NCBI GenBank assembly: GCA_019429205.1 | Contig: JAHYIT010000033.1 | Coordinates: forward strand, 1 to 36,980 | Direction of reading: 5' to 3' | DNA from: Mariniphaga sp. | GTDB lineage: Bacteria; Bacteroidota; Bacteroidia; Bacteroidales; Prolixibacteraceae | DNA length: 36,980 nucleotides | In this document: positions 16,607 through 25,732 of the stretch, one piece after another | Layout: every line of letters starts with the position of its first letter | How positions within the stretch are numbered: position 1 is the first letter of the stretch | The notes under the pieces: generated by a model | Databases searched by the model: none | What the model was told of the DNA's origin: nothing | The model's input: only the letters and a program-made list of their open reading frames with translations | Translations under genes and position numbers: made by a program

Positions 16607-17329
16607 ATGCTCAAAAATCTGAATATAGAAGAGGTGCTTTTTATCGACATTGAAACAGTACCGCAGGCGCCGGAGTACAACGGACTGAACGAAAAATGGA
16701 AACAGTTGTGGGAACACAAAATGCAATTCCAGATTAACATCGACGAACCGGCGGAAGTACTTTACGACCGGGCCGGAATTTACGCCGAATTCGGCAGAAT
16801 TATCTGCATTTCGGTGGGTTATGTTTTCCAGAAACAAGGCGAACTGTTTTTTAGAGTGAAATCGTTTTACGATGAAGATGAAAATAAACTGATTCAAAAC
16901 TTTTTTAATGCACTGGAAGCTTTTTCACGGAAAGGAAAACGCAGGCTTTGCGCCCATAATGGACAGGAATTCGATTTTCCTTACATTGCCCGCCGCGCGC
17001 TGGTCAACAACCTTTACCTGCCAAAAATTCTCGACATGGCCGGCGCCAAACCCTGGGAGTTGAAAGACCAGCTTATCGACACGCTTCAGCTCTGGAAATT
17101 TGGCGATTACAAACACTACACATCTTTGTCGTTACTATGCGAATTGTTTAATATTCCCACTCCTAAAGATGATATTGATGGCAGCCAGGTGGCACGCATT
17201 TACTGGGAAGAAAATGACATTGACCGGATTGTACGTTATTGCGAAAAAGATACCCTGGCGGTGGCTAACCTGCTGTTAAAATACAAAGGCGATAAAATTA
17301 TCCCGATGGAAAATATGGAAATAGTTTAG
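16607..17329 (+). CDS. PolB-like DEDDy 3'-5' exonuclease
   Basis: A 240-residue protein resembling the predicted PolB-like exonuclease family (PF10108). Exo I is FIDIETVP (Asp14, Glu16), Exo [17 protein letters not shown] (Asp123), and Exo [15 protein letters not shown] (Tyr211, Asp215). This is the DEDDy set of proofreading-type exonucleases without a polymerase domain, so a stand-alone role in DNA or RNA trimming is likely. Its start abuts the udk stop (TAAATG), so expression is coupled with uridine kinase. Its stop codon overlaps the convergent smpB stop. Confidence 0.88.
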   Translation: MLKNLNIEEVLFIDIETVPQAPEYNGLNEKWKQLWEHKMQFQINIDEPAEVLYDRAGIYAEFGRIICISVGYVFQKQGELFFRVKSFYDEDENKLIQNFFNALEAFSRKGKRRLCAHNGQEFDFPYIARRALVNNLYLPKILDMAGAKPWELKDQLIDTLQLWKFGDYKHYTSLSLLCELFNIPTPKDDIDGSQVARIYWEENDIDRIVRYCEKDTLAVANLLLKYKGDKIIPMENMEIV

Positions 17330-17784
17330 TATTTCATCATTCGATCCATTTCGCGTTTTGAATCTTTTTGCTTCAGGGTTTCACGTTTGTCGTAAACCTT
17401 TTTTCCGCGTGCCAACGCAATTTCCAGTTTGGCCAGGCCACGATCGTTAATAAAAAGCCGGGTGGGGACAATGGTAAGCCCCGATTCTTTCAGTTTACGA
17501 TCCAGTTTATCCAGCTCTCTTTTGGTGAGCAACAATTTACGATCGCGTTTGGCAATATGGTTGTTACAGGTTCCCAGTTCATATTCCGAAATATGAATGT
17601 TTTTGGCATACAATTCTCCTCCGTGAAACTGGCAATACGCATCGTTCATGCTCACTTTGCCGTTGCGGATAGATTTAATTTCAGTCCCAACCAGTTGCAT
17701 GCCGGCTATAAACTTCTCAATCAGCTCGTATTCAAATGAAGCCTTTTTATTCTTTATATTGATATTTGCTTTTGGATGTGCCAC
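17326..17784 (-). CDS. smpB: SsrA-binding protein SmpB
   Basis: A 152-residue protein with the SmpB core: [38 protein letters not shown], and the basic C-terminal tail ([18 protein letters not shown]) that inserts into the decoding centre. It works with tmRNA to rescue stalled ribosomes. The start appears to be GTG at 17784 (GTGGCACATCC), since no ATG matches the conserved N-terminus. No Shine-Dalgarno sequence is visible. No tmRNA gene was seen in the window. Confidence 0.95.
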   Translation of the reverse strand: MAHPKANINIKNKKASFEYELIEKFIAGMQLVGTEIKSIRNGKVSMNDAYCQFHGGELYAKNIHISEYELGTCNNHIAKRDRKLLLTKRELDKLDRKLKESGLTIVPTRLFINDRGLAKLEIALARGKKVYDKRETLKQKDSKREMDRMMKY

Positions 17785-17849
17785 AAAATGTATTTTAAAG
17801 TTTAAAGTTCCTTGTTTAAAATTATCGCATTGAAATCTAATTAAAACCT

Positions 17850-18419
17850 TTACAAAAATGCAGTTAATAATTTCGAAAGAAAAATACTCAAAAAACTAAA
17901 AACAAAAAAATTGGCCAAAATGGTTACCAAAATGTAACTCGTTTGTTTTCTTTCCGGGAATTCAAGTAGCGTTTTTGCCCCCATCCAAAATATAAAAAAG
18001 CCGTATAGCCCAAGTACATCCATCACATACAAAAATGGAAACATTCCAGTAATTAAAGAAACCACCAAAAAAGGTGTGAGCGAATAAACAACCAGTTTGC
18101 GGGCAATAAAAATATTCTTTTTCCCTCCAAACGCTTTTATCAGTTCGTTGGTAAGAAAAACTGAAATTACATATTGCAGAAGAAACAGTACCACTTCGCG
18201 ACCGGCTTTCATTAACGGGAAAGTGAGATAAAACCTGGAGCCGCGAATGAGTTCGCTGGCAAAAACAGCCAGAAAAATTACTGCCAGTAAAGGCAAAAAA
18301 TAACTGATAAAAGATTGCTTGTCTAAGTTTTTCCCTTGCTTTTGCTTTTCCCAAAACATTAAGGGTTCAAAAATTACCTCTTTTACTTTTATGAATATTT
18401 TTTTGAAATTTATTTTCAT
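17850..18419 (-). CDS. Yip1-family membrane protein
   Basis: This is a polytopic protein of about 190 residues. The N-terminus has [14 protein letters not shown], typical of bacterial Yip1-domain proteins (a helix with P..FW before the first membrane segment). About five hydrophobic helices follow, near 42-62, 75-95, 107-130, 133-152 and 162-190. The bacterial role is unknown. The ATG at 18419 is used; an in-frame TTG lies two codons upstream. It lies between smpB and uvrB with gaps of 65 and 50 bases. Confidence 0.75.
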   Translation of the reverse strand: MKINFKKIFIKVKEVIFEPLMFWEKQKQGKNLDKQSFISYFLPLLAVIFLAVFASELIRGSRFYLTFPLMKAGREVVLFLLQYVISVFLTNELIKAFGGKKNIFIARKLVVYSLTPFLVVSLITGMFPFLYVMDVLGLYGFFIFWMGAKTLLEFPERKQTSYILVTILANFFVFSFLSIFLSKLLTAFL

Positions 18420-18469
18420 GTTCAACTTTTCTGTTTCGGGTGTAAAAATACATTTTATTCAGCTTATTA

Positions 18470-20503
18470 TCATTTTAGGTTAACCTGCTCTTTCTTTTCC
18501 TTCAGTAACCTTTCAAACGCAAACATCTCATCGCGCAGACGGGCAGCTTCAATAAAATCGAGCTCTTTGGCAGCCGTTTTCATTTGTTTTTTCAGTTTTT
18601 CAATGGCTTTTTCCAGGCCGTTCACATTCATGTACTGCACAACCGGATCAGCAGCCACATCAGGCAAACCGGAATCTCCGTATTCCACCGGTTTTTTACC
18701 TCCACGAAATTCGTAACCAATAATTTCGCGGGTTGGTTTTACAATTTGGGTAGGTGTAATATTGTTTTCCTCGTTATATTTCAACTGCTTTTCGCGGCGG
18801 TAATTTGTGGCGTCGATGGTACGCTGCATGGAATTGGTAATTTTGTCGGCATACATAATGACCATCCCATTCAGGTTTCTGGCCGCGCGCCCAGCCGTTT
18901 GGGTCAGTGAACGTTCCGACCGTAAAAAACCTTCTTTGTCGGCGTCGAGAATGGCTACCAGCGACACCTCGGGCAAATCGAGTCCTTCGCGCAGCAGGTT
19001 AATTCCCACCAGCACATCGAACGCTCCTTTGCGCAATTGCTCCATAATCTCAATGCGCTCCATGGTGTCCACGTCGGAATGGATGTAACGCGTTTTCACA
19101 CCCATGTTCAGCAGGTATTTCGATAATTCTTCGGCCATGCGTTTGGTAAGTGTGGTTACCAGCACCCTTTCGTTTTTTTCGGTTCGAAGGTGAATTTCGT
19201 GCATCAGATCGTCAATTTGATTGGCACTGGGTCGCACGTCGATAACAGGATCGAGCAAACCGGTAGGCCGTATAACCTGTTCCACCACAACACCTTCGCA
19301 TTTGGCCAGTTCGTAATCGGCTGGTGTGGCGCTTACGTAAACCACCTGGGCCACCAGGTTTTCAAATTCCTCAAACCTTAATGGCCGGTTATCGATGGCT
19401 GCCGGAAGCCGGAATCCATATTCCACCAGAGTTACTTTGCGCGAGTTGTCGCCACCGTACATCGCCCTGATTTGCGGAATAGTAACATGGCTTTCGTCGA
19501 TGATCGCCAGGAAATCGTCGGGAAAATAATCGAGCAAACAGAACGGTCGGGTTCCCGGCTTTCGCCCGTCGAAATAGCGGGAATAATTTTCAATGCCCGG
19601 GCAGTAACCCAGTTCGCGCATCATTTCCATGTCGTATTCCACCCGTTCCTGAATGCGTTTGGCTTCCTGGTGTTTGCCCATTTCTTTAAAATATTCCATA
19701 TGGGCTACCAAATCGTCCTGAATATGCCGGATTGCCGATTGCATGCGCGACTTGGTTGTAACAAAAATGTTGGCCGGAAAAACCACCACTTCGCTCATTT
19801 GCTGAATGGTTTGCCCGGTAAGCGGATCGAAACCTGAAATTTCTTCAATTTCATCGCCCCAGAAAACCACCCGAATGGCGGTGTCGGCATAGGCCGGGTA
19901 AATGTCCACCGTGTCGCCTTTCACCCTGAAATTTCCCCGCTGAAAATCTACCTCGCTGCGGGAATACAACGCATCAACCAGTTGACGGAGCATCGCATTT
20001 CGGGCTACTTTCTGCCCCACCTTCAGTTCAGAAACATTGGCATGAAAATCTTCGGGATTTCCAATGCCATACAAACATGAAACCGAAGAAACGACAACCA
20101 CATCACGACGTCCGGAAAGCAAAGACGAAGTAGCACTCAGGCGCAGTTTCTCAATATCCTTGTTAATGGAAAGGTCTTTTTCAATGTAAGTGTCTGTTGT
20201 GGGAAGGTAAGCTTCAGGCTGATAATAATCGTAATACGAAACAAAATATTCCACTGCATTTTCAGGGAAGAACTGTTTCATTTCGCCATACAACTGGGCA
20301 GCCAGGGTTTTGTTGTGGCTCAGAATTAAAGTTGGCCGCTGCACTTTTTCAATCACATTGGCCATGGTAAACGTTTTTCCTGAACCGGTAACACCCAGCA
20401 GGGTTTGAAACCGTTCTCCTTTATTCAAACCTTCCACCAACTGACGAATTGCCTCAGGTTGATCGCCGGTAGGATGATAATCTGAAACCACTTTAAATTG
20501 CAT
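18470..20503 (-). CDS. uvrB: excinuclease ABC subunit B
   Basis: This is a full-length protein of 677 residues. Walker A is GVTGSGKTFTMAN (from 38). The YYDYYQPEAYLP beta-hairpin inserts between DNA strands. DESHVTIPQ gives motif II, the C-terminal helicase half has GINLLREGLDLPEVSLV and QTAGRAARN, and a UVR domain (EKLKKQMKTAAKELDFIEAA) near 635-670 contacts UvrC. It verifies damage in nucleotide-excision repair. A -7 box ends four bases before the ATG, so the mRNA may be leaderless. Confidence 0.97.
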   Translation of the reverse strand: MQFKVVSDYHPTGDQPEAIRQLVEGLNKGERFQTLLGVTGSGKTFTMANVIEKVQRPTLILSHNKTLAAQLYGEMKQFFPENAVEYFVSYYDYYQPEAYLPTTDTYIEKDLSINKDIEKLRLSATSSLLSGRRDVVVVSSVSCLYGIGNPEDFHANVSELKVGQKVARNAMLRQLVDALYSRSEVDFQRGNFRVKGDTVDIYPAYADTAIRVVFWGDEIEEISGFDPLTGQTIQQMSEVVVFPANIFVTTKSRMQSAIRHIQDDLVAHMEYFKEMGKHQEAKRIQERVEYDMEMMRELGYCPGIENYSRYFDGRKPGTRPFCLLDYFPDDFLAIIDESHVTIPQIRAMYGGDNSRKVTLVEYGFRLPAAIDNRPLRFEEFENLVAQVVYVSATPADYELAKCEGVVVEQVIRPTGLLDPVIDVRPSANQIDDLMHEIHLRTEKNERVLVTTLTKRMAEELSKYLLNMGVKTRYIHSDVDTMERIEIMEQLRKGAFDVLVGINLLREGLDLPEVSLVAILDADKEGFLRSERSLTQTAGRAARNLNGMVIMYADKITNSMQRTIDATNYRREKQLKYNEENNITPTQIVKPTREIIGYEFRGGKKPVEYGDSGLPDVAADPVVQYMNVNGLEKAIEKLKKQMKTAAKELDFIEAARLRDEMFAFERLLKEKKEQVNLK

Positions 20504-20507
20504 GGTG

Positions 20508-20515
20508 CAAAACTA
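20508..20515 (-). promoter_or_regulatory. candidate -7 element abutting the uvrB start codon
   Basis: The minus strand reads TAGTTTTG then CACC then ATG. TAGTTTTG matches TAnnTTTG exactly. With the usual spacing of about four bases to the start site, transcription would begin at or next to the A of the ATG. The -33 region is T-rich without a clear TTTG. Confidence 0.4.
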
Positions 20516-20643
20516 ACGAAGTGTTTTAAAAATCATTCACTTTTACTGAAAGAACCTTTCCGTTTTTCTGATAAGTTAATAACACAAATGCTGAAAATTA
20601 AAGACTTAAACATTATTTTAATCATTTCATCTGTTATGGTGGG

Positions 20644-21699
20644 CTACCTCCTCAACCGAAAATAAACCGGAAAATGATCGCTTACGCCTCCGTAATAATT
20701 GGGGCCACCATAAGTGCGGTTAGGTGAAATTTCACCATCGCGGTTTTTATATTCCATCCACTCTTCCCTGAAAATGTGCCCTTTTTCTTCCACGCAACGA
20801 AAACCTTTATCATCGAGCAAACCGGACGAAACAATCAGGTTGTCGAGCATGTTCCAGTTACCCCGGTATCTGTAAGTGCCTTTTCCATCTTTAAAATCAG
20901 GAAACATCAGGTTTACCAGTGTTGCACCCGGCGTTGAAGGAGGTTGTGCATTCAAAACTTCCAGCAGGCTTTTGTTGTCAGGGTCGTCGTTCATATCGCC
21001 CATCACAATAATATGAGCTCTGGAACTGGCCGCCATCACCGAATCAATTTTTCCTTTTAAAATTCGGGCAACTGCAACCCGTTTGGATTCGGTTTGCGCA
21101 ACGCCGCCAATGCGCGATGGCCAGTGATTCACAAAAATATGAAACTCTTCCCGATTGCGGGTGCGGCCTTTTACATACAAAATATCGCGGGTAACTGACC
21201 TTGGAGCATCTTCAAAATGAACAGGAACAGCGAAATGACCGGTAACTGTAAACTCTTCCGGGCGATAAATCAACGCACAATCGATACCTCTCATATCCGG
21301 ACTTTCGTGATGTACTATTTCGTATTTTCCATTGGCCAGTAATCCGGTCATAATTAAATCTGCCAATACTTGTTCGTTTTCCACCTCGCAAAGCCCAACA
21401 ATTTCGGGTAAATCGCCTTCATTTATTCCACTAATCACCCTGGAAATGTCGGCTAATTTTTTCCGGTACTTTATCAAATCCCAGTTTTTGTCACTTTCGG
21501 GGGTAAATTCCCCGTCATTTTTTCCGGGTTCATTTTCCAAATCGAACAGGTTTTCCACATTATAAAAAGCCACAGTCATGTTGCGGTATGCAGCATTTTT
21601 CCATGGCGCACATGACGTAAAAAACAGAACGGCTAAAATGATCAGGGATTTATTTATCCACAATGAAAACTTTGGTTTTGTTGTATTTTGTTGTTTCAT
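20644..21699 (-). CDS. endonuclease/exonuclease/phosphatase-family lipoprotein
   Basis: The protein has 351 residues. A signal peptide ends in FFTSC, a lipobox placing the lipidated Cys near residue 30, so the enzyme is probably in the cell envelope. The EEP fold is complete: VAFYNVENLFD, LCEVEN (metal-binding Glu), FVNHWPSR, VMGDMNDDP and VSDHFPVYF (the catalytic Asp-His pair). The family cleaves phosphodiester or phosphoester bonds in nucleic acids, lipids or inositols; secreted members may scavenge phosphate or DNA. Its start overlaps the HAD phosphatase stop (ATGA), so the two are co-translated. Confidence 0.88.
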   Translation of the reverse strand: MKQQNTTKPKFSLWINKSLIILAVLFFTSCAPWKNAAYRNMTVAFYNVENLFDLENEPGKNDGEFTPESDKNWDLIKYRKKLADISRVISGINEGDLPEIVGLCEVENEQVLADLIMTGLLANGKYEIVHHESPDMRGIDCALIYRPEEFTVTGHFAVPVHFEDAPRSVTRDILYVKGRTRNREEFHIFVNHWPSRIGGVAQTESKRVAVARILKGKIDSVMAASSRAHIIVMGDMNDDPDNKSLLEVLNAQPPSTPGATLVNLMFPDFKDGKGTYRYRGNWNMLDNLIVSSGLLDDKGFRCVEEKGHIFREEWMEYKNRDGEISPNRTYGGPNYYGGVSDHFPVYFRLRR

Positions 21700-22307
21700 A
21701 GTTCTTTTCCAATGGTTACTTCATAAAAATCTGTTACAAGGGTTGCCATCATTCCGGCAGCATTGGCCGCCTGAATGCCCAAATCGCCATCCTCAAAAAC
21801 CTGGCAATATTCCGGTTCAACCCCAAGTAATTCGGCACACTTTAAAAATGTTTCGGGGTGAGGTTTTGGGTGCGTTACATCTTCACTCGAAACAAGAATA
21901 TCGAAATAGTTATCCAACCCGAGTATTTCGAGCGATTTCCATGCTAACCGCTTGTAGCCTCCGGTTCCCACAGCCATGGGCAGCTTGCCGTGATATTTTT
22001 TCATCAGCTCAACCACAGGTTCAACCGGTTTCATTTTGTGCATTATTTTTTCGTATTCGTCCTCCTTGAAATGCCCTATTTTCTCAGGGTCCATATGAGT
22101 GCCAAACAGTTTATTCAGTTTTTGAATGGTTCCAACTGCCGGAACTCCGGCCAGCGTGCCAAACAATTCCGGTGTAAATTCAATTCCAAAATCCGCTAAA
22201 ATATTTTTGTAGGCCCAAAAATGAACAGGCATAGTGTCGGCAAGGGTTCCATCAAGATCAAAAATAAGCGCTTTTGCCTTCGGGTTAATTTCCAGTTTTT
22301 TTACCAT
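21696..22307 (-). CDS. HAD-family sugar phosphatase, YqaB/beta-PGM-like
   Basis: The protein has 203 residues. HAD motif I is IFDLDGTLADT (Asp17, Asp19), with a helical cap after it; motif II is Thr115 in AVGTGGYKR, motif III Lys148 in HPKPHPETF, and motif IV FEDGDLGIQAANAAGM (Glu172, Asp173). The GxxAAxAAGM context resembles fructose-1-phosphatase YqaB more than beta-phosphoglucomutase. It probably dephosphorylates small sugar phosphates in the cytoplasm. It overlaps the downstream EEP gene by four bases. Confidence 0.88.
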   Translation of the reverse strand: MVKKLEINPKAKALIFDLDGTLADTMPVHFWAYKNILADFGIEFTPELFGTLAGVPAVGTIQKLNKLFGTHMDPEKIGHFKEDEYEKIMHKMKPVEPVVELMKKYHGKLPMAVGTGGYKRLAWKSLEILGLDNYFDILVSSEDVTHPKPHPETFLKCAELLGVEPEYCQVFEDGDLGIQAANAAGMMATLVTDFYEVTIGKEL

Positions 22308-22411
22308 AATTCATTTTAATTAAGACTTCAAAATTAAAAATAAAAGCCCTTTTTGCCCAATGCTTTTCAGATTAAGGAAATTTCACCAACTTTGTTTCAA
22401 ATTTATTTACA

Positions 22412-22834
22412 ATGAATCAGGACACTTTATTATATACCCTGCCCCAATGGTTCGTATTTGCCGGAATTATAGCCAGCGTTTACGGTTGGGTTGAACATAA
22501 AAAAACCTTCAGGTTGCTAGGCCCGGTAATATTTTTTCTTTTGGGAATATTTTCGGTGTATTCCATTTTGAACGGCAGCTTTTCGGCCCGCGATTTTTTA
22601 ACCCCGGCTGAAATCATCAATGAAGCCATGGAAGAAGAAACCATAGAAGATATTCCCTTTATTGCCCAACTTTTACCAGCCTATTTTGCTTTTTTGTTTA
22701 GCGGACTGCTGGCCATTCCAACATTTATTTTGGAGTGGAAAGACAGAAAAGGCAAAAACCTGATGATTATTCTGACTGCCCTGGCCGGTCTAATGGGATT
22801 TTTTATTATTGTGGGTGCTTTAAGAAGCTTTTAA
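22412..22834 (+). CDS. small integral membrane protein, function unknown
   Basis: A 140-residue protein with four predicted membrane helices, near 10-25, 36-52, 83-105 and 116-137. An acidic loop between helices two and three contains AEIINEAMEEETIED. I do not recognise a family. It ends three bases from the stop of the convergent PQQ-propeller gene. It starts 104 bases upstream-divergent from the HAD gene. No metal or catalytic motif is visible. Confidence 0.65.
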   Translation: MNQDTLLYTLPQWFVFAGIIASVYGWVEHKKTFRLLGPVIFFLLGIFSVYSILNGSFSARDFLTPAEIINEAMEEETIEDIPFIAQLLPAYFAFLFSGLLAIPTFILEWKDRKGKNLMIILTALAGLMGFFIIVGALRSF

Positions 22835-22837
22835 AAT

Positions 22838-24070
22838 TTACAGAACCTCCCAGCAAGTAAGGGTTTCTTTATCTTTCGTGTAAATTTTATTTCCTGAAAC
22901 CAGTGGGTGAGCATAAACTTCAGTAGAAGAAATCTCATAAACAGCTTTTTCTTCATATTTTTCAGGATTCGGCTCATAAACAAGCAAATCGCCCTTTGCG
23001 GTTACCGAAAGCAACACATTGCCCAAATCGAGGGCTGAAGCAAACCGGTTATGCGAAGTGGTATCTGCCCAGGCAGTTTCACCGGTTGCAGCATCCAGGC
23101 AAAACAATTTTCCCAGCCTGGCTTCATGCCCATATAAATAACCCTCTTTCAAAACCGGCGAGTTAAACGAAACACCAAATTCGGGATTGTGCCAGTTTTC
23201 CGACCAGGTATATTCATTCCCGGTCTTTTCTATTTTAAACGATTTGGTTCCAATTCCCTGTCCGGCAATGTAAATAATCTGTCCGGCAATAACCGGGGTC
23301 GAAGAATTGTAAAACCTGCGTTCGCCGGGAGTTGGAATCCTCCACAAAACATTTCCGTCCAAAGAAACGCCCAGCAAATCAGTTTCTGTTTGAACTGCCA
23401 GCACCTGTTCGCTGCCGACTTTCATAATAATAGGCGATGAGTAGGTGGCCGGTTCGTTGTCAATCGTCCAAACTTTTTCACCGGTATTGGCATCAAATGC
23501 TACAATCGATCCGTTTTTTCCACCCAAATGAACGACACATTTATTATCAACCAACAGCGGAGACATGCCCACAAAAAAGTCGGGCACTTCAGTACATTCT
23601 TCATTTTTCCAGATTACCTGGCCCGTTTTGGCATCGAGGCAATTCAATGCTCCGCCAACACCCAGAGTGAAAACCTTTCCTTCGGCAACAAACGGGGTAC
23701 TTCTTGGCCCGGGATGCGGACGCGCTCCACCCGTTACTTCAGGTGAAACATTATTAACGGTTTGCCATAATTCTTTTCCTGATTCTGCATCCAGACACAA
23801 GGTAACTTCATTTTCGTTTTGTTTTACATGAAGAAAAATTCTGTCATCTGCAAAAACCGGAGATGCATCGCACAAGCCAACATTTTTTGTCCAGACTTTG
23901 GTTAACCCAGCAGGCCATTCTGCCGGCGAATGAAAATTTTTCACCACACCGTCGCGGTTGGGGCCGCGCCAACCAGTCCATTCGCTGTTACTTTTTTCTT
24001 TTCCACAGGAAAGAAACATTACAGAGGCCAAAACAAAAATTACAGACAAAGGGAAATTCAAGGTTTTCAT
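22838..24070 (-). CDS. PQQ-like beta-propeller repeat lipoprotein
   Basis: The protein has 410 residues. The signal peptide ends VMFLSCGK, putting the lipidated Cys at residue 22. WTGWRGPNRDGV follows, the standard opening of this outer-membrane or periplasmic propeller group. Blades carry the PQQ-repeat motif (CLDAESGKELW, CLDAKTGQVIW, AFDANTGEKVW, CLDAATGETAW). No quinoprotein dehydrogenase active-site residues were recognised, so a scaffold or binding role is likelier than an enzyme. It is transcribed alone, divergent from the aminotransferase. Confidence 0.87.
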   Translation of the reverse strand: MKTLNFPLSVIFVLASVMFLSCGKEKSNSEWTGWRGPNRDGVVKNFHSPAEWPAGLTKVWTKNVGLCDASPVFADDRIFLHVKQNENEVTLCLDAESGKELWQTVNNVSPEVTGGARPHPGPRSTPFVAEGKVFTLGVGGALNCLDAKTGQVIWKNEECTEVPDFFVGMSPLLVDNKCVVHLGGKNGSIVAFDANTGEKVWTIDNEPATYSSPIIMKVGSEQVLAVQTETDLLGVSLDGNVLWRIPTPGERRFYNSSTPVIAGQIIYIAGQGIGTKSFKIEKTGNEYTWSENWHNPEFGVSFNSPVLKEGYLYGHEARLGKLFCLDAATGETAWADTTSHNRFASALDLGNVLLSVTAKGDLLVYEPNPEKYEEKAVYEISSTEVYAHPLVSGNKIYTKDKETLTCWEVL

Positions 24071-24291
24071 AAAAGGTTGTTTTTTTGGTTTAAACTACTA
24101 AAATAAGAGATTTTTGGTTACGATGTATCAATTACAAAAAAAATTCAAATTCACGTTTCTGAATGGAATATGTTAGAATTATATCAAAAAATTCTTCAAT
24201 TTGTCAACAAACTAAAATTATTAGCAGGTTGTTTTTTATCTTGCAATCCGAAATTCAGATTTTAATTGCATTGAATAAAAAGAAAAAAACT

Positions 24292-25581
24292 ATGAATCCA
24301 CAGGCTGAAGAACTCAATCAGATAATCCGGCAAAAAAGTCCGGCAGTTTACGACATGCTTTCCGAAAGGGGCAAAAATATTTTCTTCCCGAAAAAAGGCA
24401 TTTTGGGGCAAACTGCCGAAGCAAAAGGCACACGAATTAATGCCACCATTGGCGCAGCCATTGAGGACGACGGCACACCCATGCGGCTGGAAACCATTGC
24501 ATCGAAAATCAACCTCGATCCATCGCTGGTTTTCCCGTATGCACCCAGTTTTGGGCGACCCGATTTGCGCTCGAAGTGGAAAAGCATGATTTACGAAAAA
24601 AACCCGTCGCTGGGAAAAACAGAACTGAGCCTGCCCGTGGTCACCAATGCATTGACCCACGGAATTAGCATGGCTGGTTACCTGTTTGCCGATGCCGGCG
24701 ACGAAGTGATTGTGCCCAGCCTTTTCTGGGGAAATTACAACCTCACCCTGGCCAACGGTTATGGCGCCAACCTGGTAAAATTCAACCTGTTTAAAAATGA
24801 ACAGTTCGATTTGGAAGCATTCGAAACCAAACTGAATGAAGGGGAACCCGGTAAAAAAATTCTGATTCTGAACTTCCCCAACAATCCGACCGGTTACACG
24901 CCAACCCAGGAAGAAGCCAATGCCATTGTTTCCATTATTGGCAAAACAGCCGAAAAAGGGAACAAACTGGTTTGCATTACCGACGATGCTTATTTCGGAC
25001 TTGTTTATGAAGATGGAATTGCCCGCGAAAGTATTTTTGCACCGCTGGCCAATTTGCACGAAAATGTGCTGGCCGTTAAACTCGACGGCGCCACCAAGGA
25101 AGATTACGTTTGGGGTTTCCGCGTGGGATTTATGACTTACGCCGTAAAAGGCGGCGATGCCGATTTGTATTCAGCGCTTGAAGCCAAAACAGCCGGCGCC
25201 ATTCGCGGAAACATTTCCAATGCGGCCAATATTTCGCAGTCGTTGATGTATGCGGCATACAACAGTTCCGAATACGGCGTGCAGAAACGGGCCAAACACC
25301 GGATTATGCAGCAACGATATGAGGCTGTAAAAGAGGCGATAAAAGAAGAAAAATACCGGAAATACTTTAAGGCACTGCCTTTTAATTCGGGGTACTTCAT
25401 GTGCGTTCAACTGGCCGAAGGGCTTGACAGTGAAAAGGTTCGACAGGTGCTTATTCAAAAATACAGCATCGGCACCATCAGCCTGAACGGCATTTTACGG
25501 CTGGCTTTTTCCGCGGTTGCCGCTTCCGATGTGAAGGAAATGTTTGAAGGCATTTACAAGGCTTGTGAGGAGTGCAATTGA
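24292..25581 (+). CDS. class I/II PLP-dependent aminotransferase
   Basis: The protein has 429 residues from the ATG at 24292; an upstream extension of the frame lacks homology. Fold-type I features include FPYAPSFGRPDLRSKW, then FPNNPTGYTP (substrate/PLP loop), ITDDAYFGLVYEDG (Asp and Tyr contacting PLP), and VKLDGATKEDYVWGFRVGF with the probable Schiff-base lysine in GATKED. The segment around that lysine differs from the usual S-x-S-K of aspartate aminotransferases, so this is a divergent subgroup whose substrate I cannot name. It has its own 221-base upstream spacer. The next gene is unrelated. Confidence 0.85.
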   Translation: MNPQAEELNQIIRQKSPAVYDMLSERGKNIFFPKKGILGQTAEAKGTRINATIGAAIEDDGTPMRLETIASKINLDPSLVFPYAPSFGRPDLRSKWKSMIYEKNPSLGKTELSLPVVTNALTHGISMAGYLFADAGDEVIVPSLFWGNYNLTLANGYGANLVKFNLFKNEQFDLEAFETKLNEGEPGKKILILNFPNNPTGYTPTQEEANAIVSIIGKTAEKGNKLVCITDDAYFGLVYEDGIARESIFAPLANLHENVLAVKLDGATKEDYVWGFRVGFMTYAVKGGDADLYSALEAKTAGAIRGNISNAANISQSLMYAAYNSSEYGVQKRAKHRIMQQRYEAVKEAIKEEKYRKYFKALPFNSGYFMCVQLAEGLDSEKVRQVLIQKYSIGTISLNGILRLAFSAVAASDVKEMFEGIYKACEECN

Positions 25582-25732
25582 AAAATTTGATTTATGATAA
25601 ACTTCTCCCCTGTTCATAACTCCCTCCCGAAAGTTTAATATTTTTTTCGATGGTTTATTGGCGTTACGGCTTTCATTTCGTTTTTTTGAACACCAATTCA
25701 ATAAACGGTTTTAACTCAAAAAAATCCATTTT

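Noticed and set aside
24163-24291. 43-residue N-terminal extension of the aminotransferase
   Set aside because: It is AT-rich, low in domain-like features, and runs through the intergenic spacer; the ATG at 24292 fits the fold start.
24262-25059. 265-codon minus-strand frame inside the aminotransferase
   Set aside because: It mirrors codon structure of the sense gene; Phe/Gly/Gln-rich translation with no domain.
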